DNA from: Helicostylum pulchrum
Taxonomy: Eukaryota > Mucoromycota > Mucoromycetes > Mucorales > Mucoraceae
Direction of reading: 5' to 3'
Length of the DNA stretch: 64,000 bases
Assembly: GCA_025677825.1 (NCBI GenBank)
Contig: JAIXMO010000046.1
Span: 62,001 to 126,000 of the forward strand
Positions 12,580 through 23,517 of the stretch are shown here, piece after piece. Under the pieces are notes generated by a model. That model was not told the origin of the DNA, ran no database searches, and was given only the letters and a program-made list of their open reading frames with translations. Both the position numbers and the translations under genes were made by a program. How positions within the stretch are numbered: position 1 is the stretch's first letter; every line of letters starts with the position of its first letter.

Positions 12580-14265
12580 ATAATATAATTATACACTATA
12601 GTTTTTTTTTTCTTTCCTCTTTCCTCCTCTGCCTTTATATGTCTATTTTCTCATCTAACACACATCTCTTCTTTTCTTATAAATTAAAAAGGCTACCCAC
12701 CAACCTGTAGTTTTAAAATAGTTATTTTTATTTTTTATTATTACTTTGAAAAAGTGAAAATTTAAGGGCGATCTTGTTACTGATGATACAAAATATTATA
12801 AAGCCAAAAATCAGATTTTAAAAATATAAGAGTACGTTAAATTATCCTGCGATTTATTTAATTGTGTAAATATCTCTTTATGAGCAGAAATATTCGTTAA
12901 GCTTCTTTCTTCGATTATAAACACCATGTCCCGATTGTAACTTCGTTAGCTAGCTATATTGATAGCATAAAACCATGGCGCTTACTACTACTCTCTTCTT
13001 ACTTAAGAATAGCCTTTCTCAAAATATCGCTGGTGTTTATTAAGCTACCAAGCCATAACGAATCTACAAATAAAAGAGCGTTGTCTAAAATAAGTTGGAA
13101 ACAACTTGTAGACGTGTCCATAAAAATGATTAAATACTTAGATCGTATAAGAAAATAAACCCGCATTTTATCATCACATCCTCTTTTTTTGCTGTGGAAA
13201 CCCATCTATATGTAGAGAGTAAAAAAAGTATGCCTAACTTGTACTACTTTTCATTTTTTTGCATGATTTGTTTACTTTGCGCAAGTTAAAAGATATAGCA
13301 GTAAATAGCAATAGGGTATCTGGTATAGGTGTAACCAGTTTATACGTTTTAAATTTTAAATTGTAGAATATAAACTACAAGTTGATGCTATTTACAAAGA
13401 AAAAATACGAGTAGATTTCATTTAAAATACCAGACATGTCTATTAGAAGATAGATACATATAGTAATAAATAATAACCAAGACATACATAGTAAACATAT
13501 TTAAATGTTTAACTCAAAAGTAAGCGCTCTCTATAATTATCAACCCAACAACGAAGAGAAGCCGCCCCAGATGGATGGAACTCCTCTAACGATGGAACTA
13601 CTATTCCAGCTACGTTTCCCATAAAGACCTCTGGAACTACGCCGTCTTATTTAATATGGGCATCTTTTTTGAAACGTCTTTTTTTTTTAAAAAAAAATTA
13701 GCTCTAGGTGTCTATATAATCAATGTATTTAATAGCTGCATTTTTTTAATTGCATATGCATGGCTTTTCTTTTTAATTTGTTTTTTTTATGCACGAATAT
13801 TTGACCTATAAATACATATTATTGGTCTAATACTCCTGTTTTTTGCATATTTTATTATAATATCGGATAATCAGTTGTTCTGCACTGTAGTTTATTTCTT
13901 TGTTCATAAATATACACATATTCAACCACCCTTTAATTTTTAGCCCCTGAATTGTCGCCTCGTTAAACAAATGCACTTTTTTCAAAATACTTGTAAATGT
14001 TTGGCCGTTTCTAAACGGTGTCATAGAAAAGCTTCTCACAATTTATATAGTATAAGTATCTAGTTTGAGAGAGAAAAGTAGCTAATAATTTTGCGGCACT
14101 AACAATGAATTTATGTACAGTTTATTAGATGCATCCTTTCCTTATCCAAATTATGTAAATTCGTAACAAAGAAATTCATTTTGTCTGACTATATATTTCG
14201 GTTCCAAAAAATATATTATTTTCTTTTATCTATTTTAAAGAAAAACACTTTATATAAAAATAACA
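12580..14265. other. Intergenic region, no gene recognised
   Basis: AT-rich. The 60-70 codon frames at 12999-13205 and 13827-14039 have no domain or splice support. A short stretch at 13145-13165 shares AAGAAAATAAACCCGC with the repeat at 41808-41823, so repeat debris is present. Confidence 0.5.
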
Positions 14266-14498
14266 ATGGATCAAAAAGATAAACTATTTTATTACTTATT
14301 AAAGGAATTAGATGTCACTAAAATGGAGGCTTTGATAAAGACGCTACAGTCAGCGAAAATAAACGGTGAGTAACTGTTTATATACATTTATGTTCATATA
14401 TTAAGACCTATATTAATTATTATTTAGATACAGCCCAATCTGAAGCCCAAAAACAACCAGAAGACAAGCCAGAGAACAAGCCTGAAGCTATCTTGTAG
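14266..14498 (+). CDS. Candidate small protein, 56 residues, two exons
   Basis: ATG at 14266 sits in a good context (ATAACAATGG). Exon 1 (14266-14365) and exon 2 (14428-14498) join in phase across an intron with GTGAGT and TTATTTAG ends. The product has an amphipathic, charged N-terminal half (KLFYYLLKELDVTKMEALIK) and a Gln/Glu/Lys/Pro-rich tail ending in AIL. A T-rich, AATAAA-containing 3' region follows (AAATAAAATAC at 14528). No family is recognised. The call rests on start context, clean splice sites and protein-like composition, so a chance frame cannot be excluded. Confidence 0.4.
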
Positions 14499-15180
14499 AC
14501 CGTTGAAGATGCTTATTTAATTTTTTTTAAATAAAATACTGCATTTTATTTATTTATTTTTTGGTATTTTGTTACCGTATTTTATTTTGTACATTTTGTT
14601 TTCATTAACCGTATCAAAGTGTGTACTTAGATAAAAAAAAAACGTACTCAATATTTAGACGTTATTAGTCTACTATCGGTTTGTAAAACGATTTTTTTTT
14701 TGTTCCTGGTTGTGGTACTTTTAAGTAAATATCGTTATTACTATTTGCCAGTAATGCGTGTATATATTTTCGTTATACATGGGTTATTTCATGTCGATGA
14801 TTGTGTTAATTTTCATAAAAAGAACAGCTGTAAAAGTAGGCTTTGCTTTATCCGCATAGAACTTATAGCAGCACAGAAAAAACGATTACACATGTATATG
14901 ATTCATACAACCATATTTTATTTTTAACAAATACCAGTAGAATATATTCTTTTTGGCTTTCGAAACAGCGGTGCTTTGTTACTGACTAAAATGAAAGGCC
15001 ACGAGAGTTTAAAGATACCTTTTCCCTCAAAAAAAAAGTATGCCTTGATTGATGTACGTACCCTTCCTTCTCAGATGAGTCTGAAGCTCAAAGTGGGAAT
15101 ACTTGTATTTCTGTGAAACAAAACGAGTCAAATCTCCCTTTGAAAAAAAAAGATAGTTTACATGAATGCATGTCAAGAGT
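14499..15180. other. Intergenic region, no gene recognised
   Basis: AT-rich with T and A runs. The 75-codon frame at 14700-14927 has no domain and no splice context. Nothing else is seen. Confidence 0.5.
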
Positions 15181-15189
15181 ATGCTTACA

Positions 15190-15556
15190 CACCTCGACGT
15201 AAGGACCTAGCGGTGAACTGTTACAAGGGGAGCGACGGTCGACTAGAGGGGATTAGCGGGTAACATCACTGCAACAACACAGGCTTGTGATGCAGTAACT
15301 ATTCAACAGTTACTGCTATCCCACGATTAGTGCAAAAGGTAGTGCGTAACCACTACTGAGATAACGGTTGAAGCCTCAGGTGGAATGACTCGGCGATGCT
15401 AGTGCTTCGTAACTTTTAGGGGACGATTTCCCTAAAAAATTTGGACCGTGAACGCATTTTGGTCTCTGTCTGGTTGGTGAAGCTATAAGATAGAGTTCCT
15501 CGTATTTTCGTTGTGACCAAATAGAGTGGGCTGTCCGGTGGTCCACTTAGGTTTTT
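15190..15556 (+). ncRNA. Candidate structured non-coding RNA
   Basis: The block is noticeably richer in G and C than its surroundings and has no open frame of 60 codons on either strand. It is dense in self-complementary segments: GCAGTAACT 15292-15300 with AGTTACTGC 15308-15316 (perfect 9 bp, 7-nt loop); ATCAC/GTGAT about 15265-15291; GGGAT 15249-15253 with ATCCC 15318-15322 closing both; GTAGTG 15339-15344 with CACTAC 15351-15356; CTGAG/CTCAG about 15356-15379; TTTTAGGG 15414-15421 with CCCTAAAA 15430-15437 (8 bp, 8-nt loop); ATTTTGGTC 15456-15464 with GACCAAAT 15515-15522; TGGACC 15442-15447 with GGTCCA 15540-15545. A T5 tract at 15552-15556 could end Pol III transcription. I could not match it to RNase P, MRP, SRP, U3 or telomerase RNA from memory. 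Strand is assumed from the T5 tract. Confidence 0.45.
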
Positions 15557-15663
15557 GTTTCTTTTGATGCCATTGTTCCAATGAGTTCAGGCGTATCCTG
15601 TCCCAATGAATTCAGGCTTGCCAAAAGATTATCTTCTACTATAAAAAAAAAACGGAACTGCAC

Positions 15664-15730
15664 AGAGATGAACCTCCTCGCGGTTAGTACTGGAAACACT
15701 TTTTCATAAGAAAGTGGCTAATACATCTCT
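15664..15730. other. Second stem-rich segment
   Basis: AGAGATG 15664-15670 pairs with CATCTCT 15724-15730. Inside lie CACTTT/AAAGTG (15697-15702 with 15711-15716) and AACC/GGTT (15671-15674 with 15682-15685). Together they make a closed three-stem fold of about 67 nt. It may be a small RNA or part of the neighbouring candidate. Confidence 0.3.
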
Positions 15731-15890
15731 TCTTATATCTTTAATATTTTAAATAAAAATCAGTCTTTTTCTTTTTTAATGATAATATGTAAAGCTATTT
15801 CACTTTTTATTTTATTTTTTGGGTTGAAGTATCAAGTATCATCCATACTATTGTAGTCATCAAAGGATACAGCAAAAATATATTATATAT

Positions 15891-16040
15891 TACAGTAGCG
15901 GCTCTATTTAGGGGCGGCCCGGTTTAAGGGTAGGATCAATTTAAGGGTGAAACATCTTCGGTCCCCCACTTTAGCACGTCTATCGCCACCATTTGATTTA
16001 AGGGTGGAATCCAATTTCACAAAACTACTAAAGAGAGCCG
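15891..16040 (+). repeat. MITE-like element with short terminal inverted repeats
   Basis: It starts TACAGTAGCGGCTCTATTTAG and ends CTAAAGAGAGCCG; CGGCTCTATTTAG (15899-15911) and the complement of CTAAAGAGAGCCG (16028-16040) match at 12 of 13 positions. The interior repeats TTTAAGGGT(G/A)G two to three times. Related sequence lies at 41703-41760 (same orientation) and 7812-7848 (inverted), and a weaker terminus at 6285-6310. There is no coding capacity, as expected for a non-autonomous DNA element. Confidence 0.6.
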
Positions 16041-16571
16041 AAAAATATGGAGATAACTAACAAAAAAATACTATATTCAGAAAGAAAAAAAGGATAGAAG
16101 ACAATAAAATAGGGGAGTCAGTTTACTCCTGTCATCTATTACTACTATTTATTTCATAAAACTCGTATTTATGTACGCTAGTTAATTAATTTTTACATAC
16201 GTATTTGTTCTTGCTGTTCCAACTTGATTCATGCAAGATTCCTTTTTATGCGGATAAATCAAGCTGAAAAGAGTATTAAATACACCAGACTTTTTGTGCT
16301 TAACGTGTAAATTTATGGAACGCGCAACTAGAAATTTCCCTTTTTTAGAATGATGTTGATTTAATTATATGTATGATTTCAGTACACAAGGCAAGACAGA
16401 AAGAATATTTGTATCTTTTTTTCGAAGCTGGTGTAAAAAAACCTGGTACGCGTATCTTTCTCCAAAAAAAAAAAAAAAAAAAAAAAAGAGTCGGCGTGCC
16501 AAATCAATAAATCATTCAACAACAAAAAAAGATGCCTATTCCGTTACTTTACCTTTTTTTTTTCTTTGCAC
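16041..16571. other. Intergenic/promoter region of the RbBP5 gene
   Basis: It contains a 23-A run around 16465-16487 and no supported gene; the 68-codon frame at 16369-16575 runs through the poly-A tract. Confidence 0.5.
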
Positions 16572-18299
16572 ATGAATTTAGAATTATTAGGTACCAAAAT
16601 CTAAAAGAGAATCGATATAAAAAGTAAATGCTGATACGTTTTTATTTTCATTAAAAAAAAAAAAAAAAAGATCCTTGGGAACAAGAGTATCCCCAAATTA
16701 TTGAAGAAACTTTAGAAGACGGTTATGTTTTAAATTGTAAATTTAATCGACGTGGTACATTGCTAGCAGCTGGCTGTTTGGATGGACGTTGCGTCGTTTG
16801 GGATTTTGATACAAAAGGTGTATCACGTAACTTGGTAGGCCATGTAAAGCCTGTTGCCAGTATAAGGTACTTTTAATAGGGGAAGAAGGAGATTTATACA
16901 AGATCTAAAATATTCATTTATAGTTGGTCACATAATGGTCGATACTTATTGTCAGCATCCAAAGATTGGACATGTATATATTGGGATCTAGTATTAGGTA
17001 CGAAGAAGGCGAAAGTTAGATTTGATACACCTCTTATGATGGCTCATATGCACCCAAAGAACAAGTAAGCCTTTTATTATTATTATTGTTAAAGCACAAA
17101 AATCTAATAAAAAAGATAGTCAACGCTTTGCAGCTGCATTATTTCAAGAGAGTCCAGTGATTGTTGATATAGAAGGAGACGAGATTATTAAGACAGAACT
17201 ACCGACAGAACCAGACGATAAAGACGAATCTATTAAACCGTATGTGATATTGACTAAATGCAATTTTTTTTTTTAAAAAAAAGGTACTTACAAAAATTTT
17301 ACTAGATCAGCGTTTTTTGTTACCGCCATTACATGGAATAAAACAGGCAATAGAATATATACGGGTACATCAAAAGGATACTTTAATATGATTGATGTAG
17401 AAACGAATAAAGTAAAAATATTTAAGAATAATAATAATAATAAAAAAAAGTTACTGACACTAATAAAATAGATTATTTATACAACACGAATTGGAAGTAC
17501 TACTATTAAAAGTATTCAGTGGAGTAGAAACGGACGTGATATGTTGATTAATGCCAATGATAGAGTCATACGATATTTCCGAGTGGATGAAAAGACGGGT
17601 ATTCCCAAATTACGAAATAAATTTCAAGATTTAGTGAATCGCATTCAATGGAGTCAGTCTTGTTTTAGTGCTGATGGTGAATTCGTTATTGGTGGTTCAG
17701 GGCATAAAGCAGAGCATAATATTTACATTTGGGATAAGAATATGGGTAATTTAGTAAAGATTTTAGAAGGACCAAAAGAACCACTAGATGATATTGCCGT
17801 AAGTTTGATTATATTAAAAATTTGTACCGTAACTTACAAGATTATTATTCAGTGGCATCCTGTGAGACCAATTATTGGGTCTGTGAGCAGTTTTGGTAAT
17901 ATATATATTTGGACAGCAAAGCACGAAGAAAATTGGAGTGCATTTGCTCCTGATTTTATTGAATTAGAAGAGAATTTGGAATACGAAGAAAAGGAAGACG
18001 AATTTGATGTTGTACCTGACGCTGAAAAGACTAAACGTAAACAAGTAGATGAAGATATATCAGTTGATGTAACTACATGTGATAGCATACAAGCCTTTCT
18101 TGATTCTGATGAAGAAGAGGATCGTGACGAAGTATTCTATTTAAACTCTTTACCTTTTGAAGATGACGATGACCATCATCATCATAGTCATGATGAAGAA
18201 TATGCTAAAAAATCAAATATCTTGTTGAAAAAGAACAAGTGTAAAAAGAAGAATACACTGGATGATAGACCTAAGAAAATACTAAAAAAGTTCTATTGA
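16572..18299 (+). CDS. SWD1: RbBP5/Swd1-like WD40 subunit of the COMPASS (Set1/MLL) complex
   Basis: Exons 16572-16590, 16671-16866, 16924-17064, 17120-17239, 17306-17411, 17472-17798 and 17853-18299 encode 451 residues. The very start (MNLELLDPWEQEYP) matches the conserved RbBP5 N-terminus, which supports the tiny 19-nt first exon. Next come WD repeats with typical endings (VVWDFDT, IYWDLVLG, IYIWDK, IYIWTAKH). After the propeller, HPVRPIIGS, ENWSAFAPDFIELEEN and EYEEKEDEFD match the hinge and activation segments that contact the Set1/MLL SET domain and Ash2, so a role in histone H3K4 methylation follows. The C-terminus is acidic, has a His run (DDDDHHHHSHDEE), and ends Lys-rich. It lies 94 bp upstream of the next plus-strand gene. 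Confidence 0.95.
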
Positions 18300-18393
18300 C
18301 ATATTTATAATAAACGCTGCGATTGAAACCAAGAAAAGTTTTTTTTTTTTTTTTCGTTTATTTTCTTTTTTTCTTCTTCGTGTATTCTTTCAA

Positions 18394-21300
18394 ATGCAAA
18401 AGTCTTTTACATTAGCAGAGAAAAAGTTTAAATATCTACGTAACTTGCCAAAGTACCAATGGTCTATTGTAAATAATAAAGACGAGTTCAAGATATATAC
18501 TCACAGCGTGGGCCCAACAAAGACCATCAAGATTGTAAAGGAATTTAATACTGAAATTAATCTCGACCATTATTTTGCTTCCTTGTCAACATTGGAAGTA
18601 AGAACACAATGTAAGCAAAAAAACACTGCTTTATGCTTTCTACTATATTATATTCATCTGCTAGAAAAGTAACAATAATTCTATTTGTGTGTAGGGTGTT
18701 GTTTATTTAAGAGTGTGACTTTATCCAGTCAAGTCAATACAAACACTAGTGTAATTCATGCAACTACTATACAAGATGAAAAGTAAGTTTTTTGAGTACT
18801 TTTAAAGGTGCAAAATAATTAATTTTTCTATAGTATTCAACTGGTTGAACAAACTTTAAAAAGGAAGCATCATGTTCAATATATTTCAACCTCCATTAGT
18901 GATGAGCAAGAATATTTCATGTGTATTTTAATTGAAAATCGATTCGATCATGCTCGTGCAACTATTTATTATCATCAAGATAAAATAATGGCAGTCAACT
19001 TGATATCGAATTTGTTGTCATTAAAGCCTTTCCCTTACATAAGTCAATGTGACAAAGCAATTCAGATACAACAGTTGAACTATAAAGAAAAAGTGTTTGA
19101 TTTGACTTATTTATTCACGGAACAAAATTATAATTGTCAAGAATTACCAAGGGATATATTAGATCACCATCAATCATGGGATAATCATCAAACACTACGA
19201 AAAAACAAATTCTTATCTTCTTCTTCTCTCTTGTTTTCTTCTTCACCAAACTTAAATACCAAAATCATGTCTTCTTACCCAGAAAAGCATAGCTTTCTTC
19301 CTTCTTCTTCTGACGATGATGACGAAGATGATGTAACAAGTACTTCACTAACAGATGAATTACGTATTGAACTCGATCATATACCCCAACTATCCATCTC
19401 ATTACTCGATAACGCTCACTGGTCAAATAAATTTGCTCAACTCTGTGTACGATGTTATAAAAAACCAAATAAATTCATTCTTCAAATACTTCATCCTTAT
19501 AATCTTATGCAGTACTTTAACGACGATATGAAATTGGACGATGGAGAAAATTCAATGCAAGTTCATCTAGTCTTAAAAGTATCGCAGCATCAAAAATTTA
19601 TTGTCAATGATAATGAGTGGCCAATTAGATCTTGGAGATCTAAACATGAGGATACCAGTTGTAGTGCTAGTGAACAAGATGATGATATCTTTGTAGATGG
19701 TATGGAAAATATCATTGACCATGTACCTTCTGAACAAACAATAGACATCTTACCTATTCAATCACCTCCACCTCCACCACAACAATTATCACAAGCTCAA
19801 CCAGTACAGATCATACAACCACAGGTACAACAACAATTACAACCACAACAACAAACAGAAGTACAAGCACCTACTAAAAAAGTCAAAGAGTGAGTTTTTT
19901 ATTTATTTATTTATTTTTGTACAAAATGCTAAAGTAGTATTTCCCGTTTCTTAGTAGTAGTGCGTCTAGTAGCAAACTTGAAATACCGCCTCCAAAGAAT
20001 AAACCAGTTACAATTGAAACAGCCATACCAGTCAATGATCCAGTTGCTCTACAAAAAGTATATACACAATTTTCCCAGTACCTGCATCCGCCTTACGATC
20101 CCGTTTTAGTACAAGCACCCGCTAAAGAAAATGGATATGTAGCCATTAAAAAATTAGAGATACCTAATCATGCGATGGGTGGATTCCAAAGTGAATCTAC
20201 ATGGACAGGTTGTAGTGTATGGGATATTAAAGCAGTACTTGAAAGCGCCGGAGCTCGAAAGATTTGGGACAATACATTTGAAAGCACAACATTTTTACAT
20301 GCACTGACACAAACTAGTTCCATTTGGCATACGAAATTAAAGGGAGCATGGCCTGTAAATCCACGAGACTATGTCTGCTTTCACGGTCAGTACACATCGC
20401 CTCATCGTATCGATTTACTCTCTACTTCATGTATCGGTGACTCGTTTCAATATAAACCATTACCAAAGGAGACCTCTGGATATATTCGAGCTACCATGGA
20501 CGTCATGGGTTGGCGCTTACAACGAACCGAACCGCATACTGTGTCTGTCAAACAAGTCTTGGTAACACAGTTTCCCACCTGGGTGATTAACTTTATCACC
20601 AGTCGTTTCTTGGTCCAAACATGTGCAGCTGTACAATCTGCTAAAGAGTACTTTGAAAGCTTTGGTGCTCCACCTAGTTTAGAAAGTTTATCTTGGGCTC
20701 TTTTAGTCAATTTAAAACATGACCACGAAAAAAAGAATTGGAGGTGTGAGTATACAAGAAGAACAGATAGTGAAAAGGATGAACGTAAAGCCGTAGAAGT
20801 ATTAGTTGAACCTCCAAAAACTGTTTCAGTCATTCGCTTGGATAAAAGAAGGTGGGCACAATTGGCTCATAATAGGTACATTATTGTGATCGATCCACCT
20901 CCTTCCAGAGTCACTGCAGTTGCTAAAGCCTGTGATCCGTTTGGTGTTTGGGTTTCGATTGAACATGCAGAGGAATTTATTATTCCATTACGTGGAAAGA
21001 TTCTAGTATTAATTAAACCCGATCAGTTATTTGATGCAGCGGATGACATGTGTCACTTGAATGTTAATGGGGTCACTACACCTATCGAGCAAGAACTAGA
21101 GGCTGTGATGATGGAACCTGTGGTGGATGCAGTACCAGAACCAGAGGAATTAAAGTTAGAATCTGTACCAAGACAAATGACTGAAACGGCGGTCGTCTTG
21201 ACAGAACAAGAACAAGTAGATAAAGCGCTGGACGCTCTTACTATGACTCCTAAAGATCAAGCGCAAGCCGCTTTCTCCTTTTTAAAACAAACAGATGAGC

Positions 21301-23494
21301 AATTTGGCTGGACTATGATTACTGAAAATAATAAATCAGGTTTGAAGGTATTCAAAAAATCTGGATTGAAACCAAATGCAATGGTCGAATCAGATACTTT
21401 GGTTGTGCCTGAACCTTATACGATTTATAAAGCAACCAAGGTCATTGAAAACTTCTCTGTGGATGAAGTCACATGTGTAGTAACGGATATTGGTAACGTG
21501 AGAAAAGCTTATGATGATACCATTGAACACATTGATTCGGTAAGACAGGTTGAACCTGGCTGTAGAGTTGTGCAGCAAACTGTCAAGGCTTTATTTCCAT
21601 TCAAGTAAGTATATATATACCTTGATTAATATTTATAAAAAACTCTTCTAACAAAGAAATATAAAAGGAATCGAGAGGTATATGCAACTTCTTGTTTAGC
21701 TCAGGAAATACCGTCGTTGGTTTCGTCAAATAAGCGTACCATGTATATAGAGAGTTCTTTACCTGATTTCCCAGTTGTCAATAGTAAAAAGACACGTGGT
21801 ATTTTATACATGTCAGGATGGATACTTGAACCCATTGATCCATATACGACAACTACCAACCACCCTATTCCATCTACGCGAGTCACGTATGTCACTGCAC
21901 TCGATCTTGGCCCCTCAATTCCTTCATACATCAGTAATTTAGTAGCCAACAATTGGGCGCCCAAAAAAATCCAATCCGTTGAATCATATCTAAAATCAAA
22001 GGGATCACCACCATTTGTTTCTCAACCTCAACCTGCACTTGTATTTGCAAGTAATACACTTTCCGTAGACGAACAAGATGATTTGAAATGGATTACGATT
22101 CAATCTAGCTACGATAAAGAAAAACGTCAGTATAAAGTAACCAATCGAGTTCAGATCAGTAGAAAACAAAAACCTGCGGTAGAGCATATACCTCTGACAA
22201 CGTCCACAAGTGCTTCCACAAGCTCTTTATCGACTGCTACTCCGTTACTTAGACCTAGCACACATGCAATTGCTTCCTCCTCTGATTTGGGATCAAGGCG
22301 TGGTTCACTACCTATCAACGCATTAACAAAGAAACGTATCTCACCTCCATTCTCCAACGACTCCAAGCCGCCTCCGCTACGAACCATCACCATGTTACAA
22401 ACAACATTTGATTTACGTGCATTTACAAAGGGGTACGAAGTACAAGCTCAATTATACGACGTATCAGATCCTATCAAAAAACGAAACGTATCTTCCAAAT
22501 TAGTTTTATCTATTTCAGAACCTTTATTGTCTCATTTAATTGATGATGGTAAAAAGAAATCGGTTAAACATACTGTACTTGTGCAAGCAAGTATAATGAC
22601 GCCTGCTTCTCCTTCTTCGGCTTCAGTATATGAGTTGGAGTTTTCAGTGACGCCTGTGCGTGAAGAAATTCTGCAGAACAAGGCAGCTAAATTAACTGTG
22701 TCTCATGTGTTGGGTGAAGATGAACAGCAACAAAAGTATGGTGGCATTATTATGGTTAATGGTGAAGAAGTAGAAGTCGGTTCTGAAGTGGCGTTAAAGT
22801 CTTTGCAGGATGAGGCTGATAATGACTCCATGCATGAAGATAAAGCACAAGTGACTACTGTACACGAAGAATTGGAACATGAAGGTACCGGTGTTAATGA
22901 ATATACAAGTGAAGAGACGGTAGAGTATATGGGTGGAGGTGTAGTTGCTGCTGCTTTAGGGAACGTATCTGCTGGTGTCAATGTAAGTTGTTTTTTTATT
23001 GATGAAAAAAAAAAAACTTGTTTTAATTATAAATTTAGCAATTGGGAGCTCGTATGATGAATCCATTTAGATCAAGCTCTTTTTTAGCATCAACAAACGA
23101 CGCAGAAGACAGATACAAGATAGAAGACCACTCAAACGACGCACCCTCATCTGCAGATGAAGATGAATATCATAGTAGATACTTTTCAAGAGAAGAAAAG
23201 TATAAGATCAATACGTCTTCTACGTTACATGAAATTCGGTTGTTAAGACGGTCTTCAGATACCATGCGAAAGGGCATGTTGTTGCTTCTTATTTGTATTA
23301 GTTTAGGTGTTGTTATTGCGTTATTGATGGTACAACCTATGGTGGAAAGATATTATTCCTCGTTTAATGCGGCTTCAACGGTTTCTTCGTTAGATCAGTC
23401 GGTTGAATTAGGGCTGGTGCGTAGGTTGATTCAAATACCTTGGTTTGGTGGTTGGGATATTCAAATTATAGCTATTAAGCGACAAAATGTTTAA
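18394..23494 (+). CDS. Triple-START-domain lipid-transfer-like protein with C-terminal membrane anchor
   Basis: Exons 18394-18610, 18695-18782, 18834-19889, 19955-21604, 21668-22982 and 23039-23494, all in phase, encode 1,593 residues. I see three START-like (steroidogenic acute regulatory-related lipid transfer) modules: one at the N-terminus (from KYLRNLPKYQWSIV, including VRTQWCLFKSVTL), one in exon 4 (WTGCSVWDIKAVLESAGARK, then KGAWPVNPRDYVCF), and one spanning exons 4-5 (FGWTMITENNKSGLKVFKKS, then ILYMSGWILEPIDPY). Linkers are Ser-, Asp-, Gln- and Pro-rich. The end of the protein has one strong hydrophobic helix (MLLLLICISLGVVIALLMV) followed by about 60 residues, suggesting a tail-anchored or single-pass protein at a membrane contact site. 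START folds bind sterols or phospholipids; the ligand is unknown. It ends only 23 bp from the convergent minus-strand gene. Confidence 0.85.
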
Positions 23495-23517
23495 CATATA
23501 TTTAAAAAAAATAGTTT

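Noticed and set aside
21701..22981. Minus-strand frames opposite the START gene (21701-21964, 22151-22393, 22703-22981)
   Set aside because: Shadows of a long, well-supported plus-strand exon.
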